Below, in pieces: positions 28,422 through 28,676 of a stretch of DNA of 28,676 nucleotides. Position 1 is the stretch's first letter, and every line of letters starts with the position of its first letter. The translations under genes and the position numbers were made by a program. The DNA is from a virus. A model generated the notes under the pieces. It ran no database searches and was not told the DNA's origin. It saw only the letters and a program-made list of their open reading frames with translations. The stretch covers positions 1 to 28,676 of IMG/VR virus record IMGVR_UViG_3300031825_000379; one strand, written 5' to 3'.

Positions 28422-28676
28422 ATGCCATTCGATGAGCGAACTGATTGGGTGGACACACCCTCGCCGCTGCCGCCTCCGGGGTCGACCCCGGTATATGCGG
28501 CGGATATTATGCGTTGGGAGCGGGGCATTGCGGAGGCTCACGAAGAGCTCGACGGTCGCCTGTCCGAAGCTGACCTGAATGCCACTTATGCCCCGGTGTC
28601 GGTAGCGTCGACGAAGCTCGACCGGACGGCACTGCGGTCGCTGCGTCCGCAGTCACCGATCCCCGGCGTGCCGATC
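28422..28676 (+). CDS. Tail-region protein (partial, N-terminus)
   Basis: The first 85 codons of a gene cut by the window end. The product starts MPFDERTDWVDTPSPLPPPG then YAADIMRWERGIAEAHEEL, a beginning typical of actinophage minor tail or fibre proteins: a proline-rich neck and a coiled segment with WERGI. GAGAGGAAG lies upstream. It may continue into a receptor-binding or hydrolase domain outside the window. Confidence 0.6.
   Translation, partial: MPFDERTDWVDTPSPLPPPGSTPVYAADIMRWERGIAEAHEELDGRLSEADLNATYAPVSVASTKLDRTALRSLRPQSPIPGVPI

Overview
The window is the left and central part of a temperate tailed-phage genome or prophage (siphovirus-like) from a high-GC actinobacterium. Protein style, GC-rich third codon positions, GTG starts and dense ATGA/GTGA overlaps suggest the Rhodococcus/Gordonia/Nocardia group. 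The host is inferred from style only. The window opens exactly at the integrase stop codon and ends inside a tail-type gene, so lysis genes, most tail genes and the attachment site are not visible.

Layout. (1) 1-4159, minus strand: lysogeny block of tyrosine integrase, HExxH metalloprotease (ImmA/IrrE-like), an unrecognised 380-aa protein, a DUF4365-type nuclease-like protein and an HTH repressor. The repressor, DUF4365 and 380-aa genes are packed into one translationally coupled unit, are visibly less GC-rich than the rest, and are the best candidate for an undescribed system (lysogen-expressed defence or exclusion). (2) 4160-4374: divergent control region with four copies of a GACAAGT/ACTTGTC half-site, two forming a perfect palindrome over the -35 of a rightward promoter. 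(3) 4375-11757, plus strand: early genes. A Cro-like Xre protein is followed by a RecE-like PD-(D/E)XK exonuclease, a probable annealing protein and a DEDDh exonuclease, then a long run of small overlapping genes, many with zinc-ribbon cysteines. (4) 11758-13411: replication block of a winged-helix initiator (with origin-like repeats inside its own gene), a probable helicase loader and a PD-(D/E)XK resolvase-like nuclease. (5) 13506-18265: two mini-ORFs, an MmcB-like nuclease, a terminase small-subunit candidate, small accessory genes and the large terminase. (6) 18299-28676: virion genes. These are a small membrane protein, portal, a MuF-protease-C-terminal domain fusion, a scaffold-capsid fusion, two head-region proteins, three small genes (two of them membrane proteins), the major tail protein and the start of a tail gene.

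How it works together. The repressor probably binds the half-sites and silences the rightward promoter, while the metalloprotease may inactivate the repressor as ImmA does ImmR. Once released, the rightward operon makes recombination and replication proteins. The late region carries a repeated element, TGCAC-N4-CGYC-N2-TACYNT, found four times with identical spacing, always in a gene gap just upstream of a late gene and once directly after a strong terminator. It is probably the phage late promoter. Two of the genes behind it (portal and the small membrane protein) lack a Shine-Dalgarno sequence and start 7-9 bases after the hexamer, suggesting leaderless transcripts.

No tRNA genes, insertion sequences or CRISPR arrays were seen. 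No stretch over 300 bases lacks a gene.
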